DNA of 64,000 bases, taken from positions 1,367,001 through 1,431,000 of the forward strand of contig NZ_HG916852.1 of assembly GCF_000577275.2 (NCBI RefSeq). The letters run 5' to 3'. The stretch comes from Rhizobium favelukesii. Lineage in GTDB: Bacteria > Pseudomonadota > Alphaproteobacteria > Rhizobiales > Rhizobiaceae. Shown one piece after another: positions 45,274 to 54,101 of this stretch (position 1 is its first letter; each line of letters opens with the position of its first letter). The position numbers were made by a program, and so were the translations under genes. The notes under the pieces were generated by a model. It was not told the origin of the DNA. It saw only the letters and a program-made list of their open reading frames with translations, and made no database searches.

Positions 45274-46043
45274 TCCATAATCTCCGCCACATCGGGCGTC
45301 TGCCAGGCAAGATGCTGGCCGCCGTCGAGGGCAATCATTTGACCGGTGATCGAGGGCATTTCGTAGAGGAAGCGAATCGTTTTGCCGAATTCCTCGAGCT
45401 TTGGCCCTCGCTTGAGGATAAGCGCGGAAACCTGCGCTTGGAAGTCTTCTTGCGACTGCCGCTCGCTCGGCATCGATGGACCGGGGCCGATAGCGTTGAC
45501 GCGGATGCGCGGCGCGAGCGCCTGCGCCATGGTCTGTGTCGCCGTCCACAGGGCCGATTTCGATAATGTATAGGAATAGAAGCTCGGTCGTAGCGCCCAG
45601 ACGCGCTGGTCGATGACGTTGACGACCAGCCCATCCGTCTGTTCGGGCAGCTGCGCCGCAAAGTTCGCCGAGAGAATCGAGGGCGCTCGGACATGGACGG
45701 CGAAATGCTCGTCCCAGGCCTTGGCATCGATATGGCGGACGGAATCTTCGTGGAAAACGGAGGCGTTATTGACGAGCAGATCGATCGGTCCAAGCGTCTC
45801 TGAGACCTTCCTTATCAGATCGCTTGTCTCGTCAATTTTCTCGAGGTCCGCTTGCACGGCGACCGCCCGAGAACCGCTTCGCCGCAGTTCCGCCGCGAAA
45901 TTCTCGGCTGCGTCAATCGAACGACTGGCGTGGATCGCGACCGAAAAGCCATTCGCGGCCAGATCCTCGACTATCGCCCTGCCTATTCTTTTGGCCGCCC
46001 CGGTCACGAGTGCCGTCCGAAGTCTTTTCTCGTTCAAAATCAT
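45270..46043 (-). CDS. Short-chain dehydrogenase
   Basis: A 257-residue Rossmann-fold oxidoreductase: [11 protein letters not shown] near residue 15, NNASVFHED near 90, and YTLSKSALW with the catalytic Tyr-x3-Lys. The catalytic serine position reads VIDQRVW, so it is not obvious. It resembles the pteridine reductase/FolM-like SDR group. It is the first gene of SDR-uvrC-pgsA-moaDE; the start of the operon faces the AT-rich region before the omp gene. Confidence 0.85.
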   Translation of the reverse strand: MILNEKRLRTALVTGAAKRIGRAIVEDLAANGFSVAIHASRSIDAAENFAAELRRSGSRAVAVQADLEKIDETSDLIRKVSETLGPIDLLVNNASVFHEDSVRHIDAKAWDEHFAVHVRAPSILSANFAAQLPEQTDGLVVNVIDQRVWALRPSFYSYTLSKSALWTATQTMAQALAPRIRVNAIGPGPSMPSERQSQEDFQAQVSALILKRGPKLEEFGKTIRFLYEMPSITGQMIALDGGQHLAWQTPDVAEIME

Positions 46044-46399
46044 GCCTTTTCGCCACGAAACTCTGTTCGCTGCTTATATAGGCTGCAGCGAAGGGCAGAT
46101 AAATAGGTGTTTTGATTGCGATGCGTTGGGAATTATTGTATGTATTATTTAAGAATATAATTTCATAAAATAAGTATTCATGATTTAACCATTCATTATG
46201 GTTAACAAATATTCTGTTGCTGCAAAGCAACATCGAATTTCAGCCATTCAGGCGCCACAATCAAATCACAATTTGGCTCTTTCAAATCCTCAATTGGGCA
46301 TCAATTTCCCTTCCGAACCGCAAGGGACATTTGTAATAGCCCGCGAATGCTTCGCTGTAAGACAGTTGACGAAGGACGCGGGTCTGAAAGGAGACGAGT
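46044..46399. other. AT-rich intergenic region before the outer-membrane protein gene
   Basis: No gene is seen in these 356 bases. The part from about 46100 to 46290 is markedly AT-rich in contrast with its GC-rich surroundings and holds a TTAACCAT palindrome (listed separately). It must serve as promoter region for the SDR operon and the omp gene. Confidence 0.6.
46185..46205. promoter_or_regulatory. TTAACCAT inverted repeat, candidate CtrA site
   Basis: TTAACCAT (46185-46192) and ATGGTTAA (46198-46205) form a perfect 8-bp inverted repeat with a five-base spacer. TTAACCAT is the half-site described for alphaproteobacterial CtrA. It lies 195 bases before the omp start and 142 before the SDR start. 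Confidence 0.45.
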
Positions 46400-47035
46400 A
46401 TGCGTACATTTATTGCTAGCCTGTTGGTTTCGACCGTTGCCCTTGGCGGGTTTTCCGCCGCTTATGCAGCTGATGCCGTTGACCAGATCCCGGAAGCTCC
46501 GGTTGCACAGAATGAACCGGTAACACCGGCAGGCAACTGGCAGGGCTTCTACCTCGGTGGCGCCGGCACCTACAACCTCGGTGGCTTCGGCGACAAGTAC
46601 AACGCGCGTGCTCTCGGCGGTCAGATCTATTCCGGTTACAACTGGCAGGCTGGCCAGATCGTTTACGGTGCCGAAGCCGACATCGGCTATTCCGGTGCTG
46701 ACGGCGCTGCCGGCGGCGGCGAGGGCAAGAACGAAGTCAACGGCTCGATTCGCGGCCGTATCGGCTACGATCTGAACCCGTTCCTGCTGTATGGTACAGC
46801 GGGTCTTGCCGCCACCAAGAACAAGTTCAGCAACGCCGCCGGCTCTGACACTGACACGTCGCTCGGTTACACGGTTGGCGCGGGTGCAGAAACCTTCGTG
46901 ACCAACAACATCACGGCGCGTGTCGAGTACCGTTACACCAACTACGCTGACAGCGACTTCAACGTCGGTGGCGCGAACATTTCGCGCGGTTACGACGAAC
47001 ACAGCGTCAAGGTCGGTATCGGCGTCAAGTTCTAA
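46400..47035 (+). CDS. Omp25/RopB-like outer-membrane beta-barrel protein
   Basis: A 211-residue outer-membrane protein: signal peptide ending AAYAAD near residue 24, a short proline-rich linker, then an eight-stranded barrel (NWQGFYLGGAGTYNLGG, YGAEADIGYSG) ending with a C-terminal Phe (KVGIGVKF) as used for barrel insertion. The family includes rhizobial RopB and Brucella Omp25/Omp31. Codon use is strongly biased to C-ending codons, implying high expression. AAAGGAGA before the ATG is a strong ribosome site. Its terminator has been split by an IS element. Confidence 0.93.
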   Translation: MRTFIASLLVSTVALGGFSAAYAADAVDQIPEAPVAQNEPVTPAGNWQGFYLGGAGTYNLGGFGDKYNARALGGQIYSGYNWQAGQIVYGAEADIGYSGADGAAGGGEGKNEVNGSIRGRIGYDLNPFLLYGTAGLAATKNKFSNAAGSDTDTSLGYTVGAGAETFVTNNITARVEYRYTNYADSDFNVGGANISRGYDEHSVKVGIGVKF

Positions 47036-47052
47036 GCCGAACATCGAATACG

Positions 47053-47063
47053 AAAAGCCGGGC
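47053..47063 (+). terminator. Left arm of the omp terminator, cut off by the IS
   Basis: AAAAGCCGGGC pairs with GCCGGGCTTTT at 48472-48482 (ten of eleven pairs), which is followed by TTT. Joining the IS flanks restores a normal terminator 18 bases after the omp stop. The IS at 47072-48464 now separates the arms by 1.4 kb. Confidence 0.7.
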
Positions 47064-47114
47064 TCTAGCCCTAATGCAGTTCACTTAGTGAGCTGCGGGC
47101 AAGTTTGATGGTTC

Positions 47115-47145
47115 AGGATGGGGATTCGTTTTCCCATCCTGTTTT
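47115..47145 (+). terminator. Hairpin with T-run inside the left end of the IS
   Basis: AGGATGGGGA (47115-47124) pairs with TTCCCATCCT (47131-47140), with one G-T pair, and is followed by GTTTTT. It would stop transcription entering from omp and would fold over a possible transposase start at 47118. Such shielding is known for other insertion sequences. Confidence 0.65.
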
Positions 47146-48455
47146 TGTTTGTGATGTCACGCACCCTTGGACATTCGGCCGAATTATCGGCTCTTTCGCA
47201 GGCGATCGACCCGGACTGGATCGCTCAGGCTCTCGCCACGACAGGCAAGGCGAGCATCCGCAAGCGCAAGCTGCCAGCCGAGCAGGTCGTCTGGCTGGTG
47301 ATTGCGTTGGCCCTTTATCGTCATCAGTCGATCCCGGAGGTGGTGGCCCATCTTGATCTGGTTTTGCCCGATGAGGTCAACGCGGATATTGCCAAGAGCG
47401 CGTTGACACAGGCACGGCAGCGCTTGGGTCAGGCACCGTTGGCGCAGTTGTTTGCAATGAGTGCATCATGCTGGGATGAACGCCACCAATCCGGGCGTGC
47501 CTGGCGGGGTCTTTGTCGTTATGCCGTGGACGGCAGCACGCTGCGGACGTCCGACAGCCCGGAGAACCGGGCGCATTTTGGAGCGCAGGCCTACGCGTCT
47601 GGCGTTGTCGCAAGCTATCCGCAATTGCGGCTGCTGACGCTGACGGCGCTGGCGACGCATCTGGTGCGTGATGCGGTGTTCGGAGCCTATGGCACAAACG
47701 AGATGCTCTATGCCAAAAGCCTGCTCGACCGGGTTCCGGACCATTCGCTGACGGTCTTCGACAAGGGCTTCTTCAGTGCCAGCCTTCTCTTGCAATTGCA
47801 GACGAAGGGACATGAGCGTCACTGGCTGATTCCGGCCAAAGCCAACAGCACATGGGAACGACTGGATCCGCACCCCACCGATTATCGGGTGCGCATGAAG
47901 GTCTCGCCCCAGGCGCGGCAGGCAGAACCGGACTTGCCGGCCTTCTGGGAGGTCAGGGCCATCGAGACGACCACCAGCCATGGCAAAAAGCGCATATTGT
48001 TGACATCGCTGATGGACAGACAAACTTATCCGGCAAGCGAAATCGTCCATCAGTATGAAGAGCGATGGCGCATCGAGACAAGTTATCGCGAACTCAAGCA
48101 GGAGCTTCTCGGTAGCGAACTGACCCTGCGAAGCGGCACGCCGGAGACTGTCTATCAGGAGGTCTGGGGCGCGTTGCTGGCCTACAATCTGGTGCGGCTC
48201 GAAATGGCAGAGGTCGCGACCGAAGCCCAAGTCGAGCCAACCCGACTAAGCTTTATCACAGCCCTGCATTACCTGCGTCACGAATGGGGATGGATGGCGA
48301 TCGAAGCACCCGGCAAAATCCCCGCCCACCTCACCAGATTGAGAAACAGATTGGCAGACTTGCTGCTGACAGAAAAACGGGGGCGATCATGCCCCCGTGT
48401 CGTCAAAAAACTGCCTGCCAGATACCCGATAAGAGCCGTAAGCAAACCTAAGTGA
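47118..48455 (+). CDS. IS4-family transposase
   Basis: A 445-residue DDE transposase. The catalytic residues are in YAVDGSTLRT (Asp), LTVFDKGFFSASL (Asp) and YEERWRIETSYRELKQELL (Glu, with the Y-x2-R-x3-E-x6-K signature of IS4). The frame is complete and likely active. The start is uncertain: ATG 47118 lies in the hairpin arm, while ATG 47154 opens with MSRTLGHSAELSALSQ; neither has a clear ribosome site, so translation may be weak by design. The stop lies nine bases from the right end. Confidence 0.92.
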   Translation: MGIRFPILFLFVMSRTLGHSAELSALSQAIDPDWIAQALATTGKASIRKRKLPAEQVVWLVIALALYRHQSIPEVVAHLDLVLPDEVNADIAKSALTQARQRLGQAPLAQLFAMSASCWDERHQSGRAWRGLCRYAVDGSTLRTSDSPENRAHFGAQAYASGVVASYPQLRLLTLTALATHLVRDAVFGAYGTNEMLYAKSLLDRVPDHSLTVFDKGFFSASLLLQLQTKGHERHWLIPAKANSTWERLDPHPTDYRVRMKVSPQARQAEPDLPAFWEVRAIETTTSHGKKRILLTSLMDRQTYPASEIVHQYEERWRIETSYRELKQELLGSELTLRSGTPETVYQEVWGALLAYNLVRLEMAEVATEAQVEPTRLSFITALHYLRHEWGWMAIEAPGKIPAHLTRLRNRLADLLLTEKRGRSCPRVVKKLPARYPIRAVSKPK

Positions 48456-48502
48456 ACTGCATTACGGCCCCGCCGGGCTTTTTTTGTTTGTCAGATGAAC
48501 CC

Positions 48503-49345
48503 TCAAGCGTCCTGCTTTGGGAAGTCAGTCGAAACTGCAAGCTCACGCCATGCGGCGAGTTCCTTCGCGACATGTTCGTTCTTCGCTTCGATCACCGCCA
48601 CGGTATCGCTGCCGAACGGCATTCGCAGCGGCGGGTTTTGCGAATGTGCCAGTGTGACCATTGCCTTCGCAAGGCGAGCAGGGTCGCCGGGCTGCTGGTG
48701 GTTATGGCCGGCAGCGAATTCGCGCATCGCGCCGACAGGCGTTTCCCGGTAGTCAGCGATCGAACTCGGGCTGACGGCGAGAGAGCTCTCGTCCAGGAAG
48801 TCGGTGCGGAAGAAGCCGGGCTCGACGATCGTCACCTTGATGCCCAGCGGGGCCACTTCAGCTGCCAGCGCCTCAGACAGGCCCTCGACTGCGAACTTGG
48901 TCGAGCAATAGATCCCCCAACCAGCATGGGACTCGTAGCCGCCGATGGACGAGATGTTGAGCACGTGCCCGGAGCGCTGGCGACGCATGTGCGGCAGCAC
49001 CGCGCGGGTAACCTTCAAGAGGCCAAACACGTTCGTGGCGTAGAGCTTCCCGATCTCTTCCGTGGTCGCTTCTTCCACGGCACCAAGCAGGCCGAATCCG
49101 GCATTGTTGAGCAGCACGTCGATCCGGCCGAAGCGCTTGAAGGCCGCTTCCGCTGCCTTGTGCGCAGAGGCTTCATCGGTCACATCCAATGATACGGCGA
49201 GCAGATTGCGATGATTGCCGAACTTCTCCTCAAGGCCCCTCGGGTTGCGCGCCGTCGCGACGACGGCGTCGCCTGCATCGAGGGCCTCTTGGGCGATGAG
49301 GGCGCCGAAACCACGCGATGCCCCTGTGATGAACCAAACACGCAT
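48503..49345 (-). CDS. Short-chain dehydrogenase with LysR partner
   Basis: A 280-residue SDR: WFITGASRGFGALIAQ near residue 5, NNAGFGLLG near 84, ISSIGG and YCSTKFA for the catalytic Ser, Tyr and Lys. It belongs to the classical group often annotated as oxidoreductases for unknown alcohols or ketones. It is divergent from a LysR regulator 113 bases away, which probably controls it. The IS lies just beyond its 3' end. Confidence 0.88.
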   Translation of the reverse strand: MRVWFITGASRGFGALIAQEALDAGDAVVATARNPRGLEEKFGNHRNLLAVSLDVTDEASAHKAAEAAFKRFGRIDVLLNNAGFGLLGAVEEATTEEIGKLYATNVFGLLKVTRAVLPHMRRQRSGHVLNISSIGGYESHAGWGIYCSTKFAVEGLSEALAAEVAPLGIKVTIVEPGFFRTDFLDESSLAVSPSSIADYRETPVGAMREFAAGHNHQQPGDPARLAKAMVTLAHSQNPPLRMPFGSDTVAVIEAKNEHVAKELAAWRELAVSTDFPKQDA

Positions 49346-49458
49346 GACGATCTCCTTTGTCCGTTGCGCTGCGATTTGCCTGCGCAGTGAAGGTAGCGTA
49401 TTGGCATAGTTGAGAGAATCTACGCTGTGTTTAACGACTTACTGAGAAAAATTCATCA

Positions 49459-50364
49459 ATGAAGCGTGTGCGCTCCACCGATCTGGCGATCTTCCTCGCG
49501 ATCGCAAATCACCGAAGCTTCCGGAAGGCATCCGTCGAACTGGGTGTCACAGCCTCCGCCCTCAGCCATGCATTAAGGGCGATCGAAGAGCGGCTGGAGG
49601 TTCGCCTGGTCAACCGGACGACCCGCGGGGTGGCCTTGACCGAGGCCGGCGAGCGGCTGTTCGACCGCATCCGCCCGGCATTCCTCGACATCGACGCGGC
49701 ACTTGAAGACCTCAACAGCTTTCGCGGCCAACCGTATGGCAAGCTGCGCATCAATGCGGCGCGAGCTTCCACCAGGCTTGTTCTGTTGCCCATCGTTTCC
49801 CGCTTCCTGAAGGCCTATCCCTCCGTCGAGGTCGAGATCGTCATCGACGACGCGCTCGTCGACATGGTGTCATCGGGCTTCGACGCCGGTGTAAGGTTTG
49901 GTGAAAGCGTAGCCGCCGATATGATCGCCGTGCCGATCGGTCCGCGCCATCGTTTCGCGGTGGTTGCTGCGCCAAGCTATTTCGAGAACAGGGGCAAGCC
50001 GGTGACGCCGCATGACCTGCGCGATCACGAATGCATACGCTACCGCTTTGCCGCAGGCGCGTTCTATCGATGGGAGTTCGAACGCGGCGGGATCGAACTG
50101 GAGATCGAGGTTGCAGGCTCTCTGACGTTGGGCGATCAGGACATCATCCTAGATGCCGTGCTGCACGGTTGCGGTCTCGGATATCTTTTTGAGGAGCAGG
50201 TCCAAAGGGCGGTGGCCGATGGCAGGCTGATACCCGTGTTGGAAGACTGGTGCCCCTTCTATCCGGGCTTTTTCCTCTATTATCCGAGCCGCCGGCAGTT
50301 GCCGACGGCGCTGCGCGCCTTCGTGGATTTCGTGAAGGTCGACAGAGCCCCGGCTCAGGTTTGA
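49459..50364 (+). CDS. LysR family transcriptional regulator
   Basis: A 301-residue LysR regulator: N-terminal winged helix (IFLAIANHRSFRKASVELGV, then SALSHALRAIEERL) and a two-lobed substrate-binding domain from about 92. It resembles the group that pairs with a divergent SDR. The shared 113-base gap should hold its T-N11-A site, but I cannot point to one with confidence. Its stop overlaps the GST stop by ten bases in convergent orientation. Confidence 0.92.
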   Translation: MKRVRSTDLAIFLAIANHRSFRKASVELGVTASALSHALRAIEERLEVRLVNRTTRGVALTEAGERLFDRIRPAFLDIDAALEDLNSFRGQPYGKLRINAARASTRLVLLPIVSRFLKAYPSVEVEIVIDDALVDMVSSGFDAGVRFGESVAADMIAVPIGPRHRFAVVAAPSYFENRGKPVTPHDLRDHECIRYRFAAGAFYRWEFERGGIELEIEVAGSLTLGDQDIILDAVLHGCGLGYLFEEQVQRAVADGRLIPVLEDWCPFYPGFFLYYPSRRQLPTALRAFVDFVKVDRAPAQV

Positions 50365-50951
50365 GGCTTCAATTCGTTGTAGGCGGCGAATTTCTTTTCG
50401 AATTCGCGGCGCCAGCCGATGAGTTCTGAATGGTCGGTTTCCCACTGTCCCTCGAAACGCAGATCGAGGTAACCGAGCGTCGCTGCGAGCGCGAAGTGGC
50501 CGCCGTGCAGCCGCCTGCCGATGTTCGGCAGGTGCACGCTGAGATGGTTCAGGCCACTGACTGCCTTCTTCCACTGGCGGTCGATCCAGGGTTGGTGCAC
50601 CTTTTCTTCGTCACGGAAGCGTCGCTCGTAGACGATTGCCAGCAGGCAATCGCAAATGCCGTCGCATAGCGCCTCGAGGATTTCCGCCTCCGTCCGTTTG
50701 CCGTTCTTGGAGGGGTAGAGCTTCTTGCCTTTCAGCCGGTCGAAATAGTGCATGATGGCGACGCTGTCGAAGATCGACAGCCCGTCGTCGGTCAGCAGCG
50801 TCGGGATTTTGCCGAGCGGATTGTTATCGACCAGGAGTGCCGGACCGGCGTTGGTATCCACCCGGATTTCAATGGCATCGAGTTCCAGGTAGCGCGCGGC
50901 CATACGTACCTTGCTGGAATAGGGAGACGTCGGTGCGCAAAGGATCTTCAT
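50355..50951 (-). CDS. Glutathione S-transferase family protein
   Basis: A 198-residue protein with a thioredoxin-like N-terminal domain (MKILCAPTSPYSSKVRMAARYL; NPLGKIPTLLTDDGLSIFDSVAI has the cis-Pro and the glutathione-binding Asp-Ser) and a helical C-terminal domain. The likely catalytic residue is a Ser or Cys close to the N-terminus. The start at 50951 matches the family; a longer frame adds 22 unrelated residues. The substrate is unknown. Confidence 0.88.
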   Translation of the reverse strand: MKILCAPTSPYSSKVRMAARYLELDAIEIRVDTNAGPALLVDNNPLGKIPTLLTDDGLSIFDSVAIMHYFDRLKGKKLYPSKNGKRTEAEILEALCDGICDCLLAIVYERRFRDEEKVHQPWIDRQWKKAVSGLNHLSVHLPNIGRRLHGGHFALAATLGYLDLRFEGQWETDHSELIGWRREFEKKFAAYNELKPQT

Positions 50952-51009
50952 GGTCGCTTTTCCATATGGTGATGTTTCGGCGCGACTATTTCGCGCCGGC
51001 AAGAGTCGG

Positions 51010-51879
51010 TCAACCATCCTTTGCCGCCTTGCTTTCGCCGCGTAGCCAGAACGCGCGATGCGAGGCGTATCGGTCCTGTGCGAGGTGGTCCTTGAGCACA
51101 GGAAGCAACACGTGCAGTTCGTCCTTCAGTGTAAACGGCGGATTGACGACGATCAGTCCGGAGCCGGTCAGCCCTGTGATGCCGCGATCGCTGCGCACGC
51201 TGAGTTCGGCGCAGAGCATCTTCGAAATATCGAGGGCCTGTAGTGCCTCATGGAATTCCTTGATCGGCGCGCCCTTCTTCAGCGGATACCAAAGGCAATA
51301 GGTGCCGCCGGGGAAACGGCGGTAGGCCTTCGCCAAACCATCCACCAGCCGTTCGTATTCGCCGTCCTCCTCGAAAGGCGGATCGACGAGAACGATGCCG
51401 CGCTTTTCCTTCGGCGGCAGATGCGCGCCGAGCGACAGCCAGCCGTCAAGCTCGGTGATGCGTGCATGATGATCGCCCTCGAAGAGCCGATGCAGCCGCG
51501 CGAAATCCTCGGGATGCAGCTCCATGGCGGAAAGCCTGTCCTGCGGGCGAAACAGCATGCGCGAAAGCTTCGGAGAGCCAGGATAGAAGCGGATGCCGTC
51601 CTCCGGGTTCAACTCGCGGACGGCGGAAAGGTAAGGCTCCAGCAGTTCCGCGACCTGCGGAGCGAGGCCCGCCTCCAGGAGCTTGCCGATGCCATCGCGC
51701 CATTCGCCGGTCTTTTGGGCCTCCTCGGACGACAAATCGTAAAGCCCGATACCCGCATGGGTATCGAGCACGCGGAAGGCCGCGTCCTTTTTCTGAAGGT
51801 AGCGGATCAGCCGCGCCAGAACGGCGTGTTTGAGCACATCGGCAAAATTGCCCGCGTGGTAGATGTGGCGGTAGTTCAT
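51010..51879 (-). CDS. rlmJ: 23S rRNA (adenine-2030-N6)-methyltransferase
   Basis: RlmJ methylates A2030 of 23S rRNA. The 289-residue protein opens MNYRHIYHAGNFADVLKHAV, as in the RlmJ family, and has the SAM motif LDTHAGIGLYDL near residue 38 and the catalytic motif VLVDPPFEEDGEY near 165. It is divergent from the molybdopterin oxidoreductase gene. Confidence 0.95.
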   Translation of the reverse strand: MNYRHIYHAGNFADVLKHAVLARLIRYLQKKDAAFRVLDTHAGIGLYDLSSEEAQKTGEWRDGIGKLLEAGLAPQVAELLEPYLSAVRELNPEDGIRFYPGSPKLSRMLFRPQDRLSAMELHPEDFARLHRLFEGDHHARITELDGWLSLGAHLPPKEKRGIVLVDPPFEEDGEYERLVDGLAKAYRRFPGGTYCLWYPLKKGAPIKEFHEALQALDISKMLCAELSVRSDRGITGLTGSGLIVVNPPFTLKDELHVLLPVLKDHLAQDRYASHRAFWLRGESKAAKDG

Positions 51880-51962
51880 TTTCGCTGATGCCCGTGATGA
51901 ATTCGCCTGATCGGCGTCATTTGTGGCTTTTGGCCGGTTGCCGGTTCGAATATAGAAAACCT

Positions 51963-54101
51963 ATGAATATTGCGACCCCCATTCACGCCAAATCCGCCAA
52001 GTCGAACGTCAGGCTCGGTCACACCGCCTGTCCGCACGACTGTCCCTCCACCTGCGCGCTGGAGGTGGAAATCAACCAGGACGGTCGCATCGGTCGTGTG
52101 CGCGGCGCAAACGACCATAGCTACACCTCAGGCGTCATCTGCGCGAAGGTTGCACGCTATGCCGAGCGTCTCTATCATCCCGACCGGCTGATGCACCCAC
52201 TGCGCCGAACGGGCGCCAAGGGGGCAGGGCAGTGGCAGCAGATCTCCTGGGACGATGCGCTGGACGAAATCGCCGAAGCGTTCGTCAAAGCCGAAGCCAG
52301 GGACGGCAGCGAGGCGATCTGGCCCTATTACTACGCCGGCACGATGGGCTGGGTGCAGCGCGACTCGATCGATCGCCTGCGTCACGCCAAGCGCTACTCG
52401 GGTTTCTTCTCGTCGATCTGCACCAATCCGGCCTGGACCGGCTTCACCATGGCGACGGGGACACTGCGCGGACCTGATCCCCGCGAGATGGGCCGCACCG
52501 ATTGCGTCGTGATCTGGGGCACAAACGCAGTGTCCACGCAGGTCAACGTGATGACCCACGCCATCAAGTCCCGCAAGGAGCGCGGCGCCAAGATCGTTGC
52601 CATCGATATCTACGACAATCCGACGATGAAGCAGGCCGACATGGCGCTGATCGTCAAGCCGGGCACGGACGCGGCACTTGCCTGTGCGGCAATGCATGTC
52701 GCCTTCCGCGACGGCTACGCAGATCGCGACTACATGGCCAAATATGCCGACGATCCAGGCGGCCTGGAAACGCATCTGAAAACCAAGACGCCGGAATGGG
52801 CTGCCGCCATCACTGGTCTGTCCGTCGATGAGATCGAGGCCTTCGCACGGCTTTTAGGCACGACGAAGAAGACCTATTTCCGTCTTGGCTATGGCTTTAC
52901 CCGCCAGCGCAACGGCGCGGTCGCCATGCACGCAGCCGCCTCCATCGCCACCGTCCTGGGCTCCTGGCAATATGAGGGCGGCGGGGCCTTCCATTCGAAC
53001 AGCGATATCTTCCGCATGAACAATGCGGAATTGACTGGCAAGTCGATGATGGATGCCGATATCCGCATGATCGACCAGTCGCAGATCGGCCGTGCACTGA
53101 CCGGCGATGCGGTGGCGCTGCGCCAGCGCGGACCCGTAACAGCCATGCTGATCCAGAACACCAACCCTGTGAACATCGCCCCCGAGCAGCGGCTGGTGAA
53201 GCGCGGCTTTGCCCGCGACGATCTCTTCGTCGCGGTGCACGAGCAGTTCATGACGGAAACGGCCGAGATGGCCGATATCGTCATCCCGGCGACGATGTTC
53301 GTCGAGCATGACGACATCTATCGCGCCGGCGGCCAGAACCACATCCTCCTCGGTCCCAAGTTGGTCGAGCCGCCGCCGAGCGTGCGAACGAACCTGTTCG
53401 TGATCGAGGAGTTGGCAAAGCGTCTCGGCGTCGACGACCGCCCCGGCTTTGGCTTCACCGCACGCGACATGGTCGATCGGGTTCTCGAAGCCAGCAACCT
53501 GCCAGGCTACGATCATTTCCTCGAGCACAAATGGTTCGATCGCCAGCCAGCTTTCGAGGACTCGCACTTCCTCAACGGCTTCGCACATCCGGATGGTAAA
53601 TTCCATTTCCGGCCCGACTGGGTCAACGGTCCCGCACCGAACAAGCCGCCGGCTGCCGTTGGTGCGCTCGGCCCGCACGAGCAACTGCCGCCGTTCCCGG
53701 ATCAGGTGGACGTCATCGAAGTGGCGGATGTCGAGCATCCGTTCCGCCTGGCGACGTCGCCGGCGCGCAACTTCCTGAATTCGAGCTTCTCCGAGACAAA
53801 GACTTCGCGCCAGAAGGAAGGACGACCGGAGCTGATGATGAATCCGGCTGACGCTGCCGCGGGCGCCATCGAGCATGGCGACCTGGTGCGGATCGGTAAC
53901 AGCCGCGGCGACCTGCGCATCCACGTGCGCATCACCGACGAGGTTAAGCCGGGCGTACTGATCGCCGAAGGCCTCTGGCCGAATAAGGCGCATGTCGACG
54001 GCGAAGGCGTCAACGTGCTGACCGGAGCCGATCCTGTCGCGCCATATGGCGGTGCGGCGATTCACGACAACAAGGTCTGGCTTCGCAGGGATGCCGCATG
54101 A
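51963..54101 (+). CDS. Molybdopterin oxidoreductase (formate dehydrogenase/nitrate reductase superfamily)
   Basis: A 712-residue enzyme of the DMSO-reductase superfamily. CPHDCPSTC (24-32) and the later Cys in SGVICAKV bind a [4Fe-4S] cluster. The central domain binds a bis-pterin guanine dinucleotide molybdenum cofactor; the Cys in FFSSICTNPAWTG is the likely Mo ligand. The C-terminal domain (about 590-712) contains RLATSPARNFLNSS and the dinucleotide-binding fold. There is no Tat signal, so it should be cytoplasmic. The substrate and electron partner are unknown. The start at 51963 gives MNIATPIH; a longer frame to 51888 adds 25 residues. The Nudix gene overlaps it by four bases. Confidence 0.86.
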   Translation: MNIATPIHAKSAKSNVRLGHTACPHDCPSTCALEVEINQDGRIGRVRGANDHSYTSGVICAKVARYAERLYHPDRLMHPLRRTGAKGAGQWQQISWDDALDEIAEAFVKAEARDGSEAIWPYYYAGTMGWVQRDSIDRLRHAKRYSGFFSSICTNPAWTGFTMATGTLRGPDPREMGRTDCVVIWGTNAVSTQVNVMTHAIKSRKERGAKIVAIDIYDNPTMKQADMALIVKPGTDAALACAAMHVAFRDGYADRDYMAKYADDPGGLETHLKTKTPEWAAAITGLSVDEIEAFARLLGTTKKTYFRLGYGFTRQRNGAVAMHAAASIATVLGSWQYEGGGAFHSNSDIFRMNNAELTGKSMMDADIRMIDQSQIGRALTGDAVALRQRGPVTAMLIQNTNPVNIAPEQRLVKRGFARDDLFVAVHEQFMTETAEMADIVIPATMFVEHDDIYRAGGQNHILLGPKLVEPPPSVRTNLFVIEELAKRLGVDDRPGFGFTARDMVDRVLEASNLPGYDHFLEHKWFDRQPAFEDSHFLNGFAHPDGKFHFRPDWVNGPAPNKPPAAVGALGPHEQLPPFPDQVDVIEVADVEHPFRLATSPARNFLNSSFSETKTSRQKEGRPELMMNPADAAAGAIEHGDLVRIGNSRGDLRIHVRITDEVKPGVLIAEGLWPNKAHVDGEGVNVLTGADPVAPYGGAAIHDNKVWLRRDAA

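Larger units (their letters stand above)
47072..48464 (+). mobile_element. IS4-family insertion sequence, 1393 bp
   Basis: The element is bounded by perfect 17-bp inverted repeats TAATGCAGTTCACTTAG (47072-47088) and CTAAGTGAACTGCATTA (48448-48464). It holds one intact transposase gene. I cannot find a clear target-site duplication beside the repeats (left flank TCTAGCCC, right flank CGGCCCCG). It lies in the loop of the omp terminator. An internal hairpin with a T-run at 47115-47145 follows the left end. Confidence 0.92.

Noticed and set aside
49346..49458. LysR binding site between the SDR and LysR genes
   Set aside because: The region is the right place, but I found no convincing T-N11-A palindrome to report as a feature.
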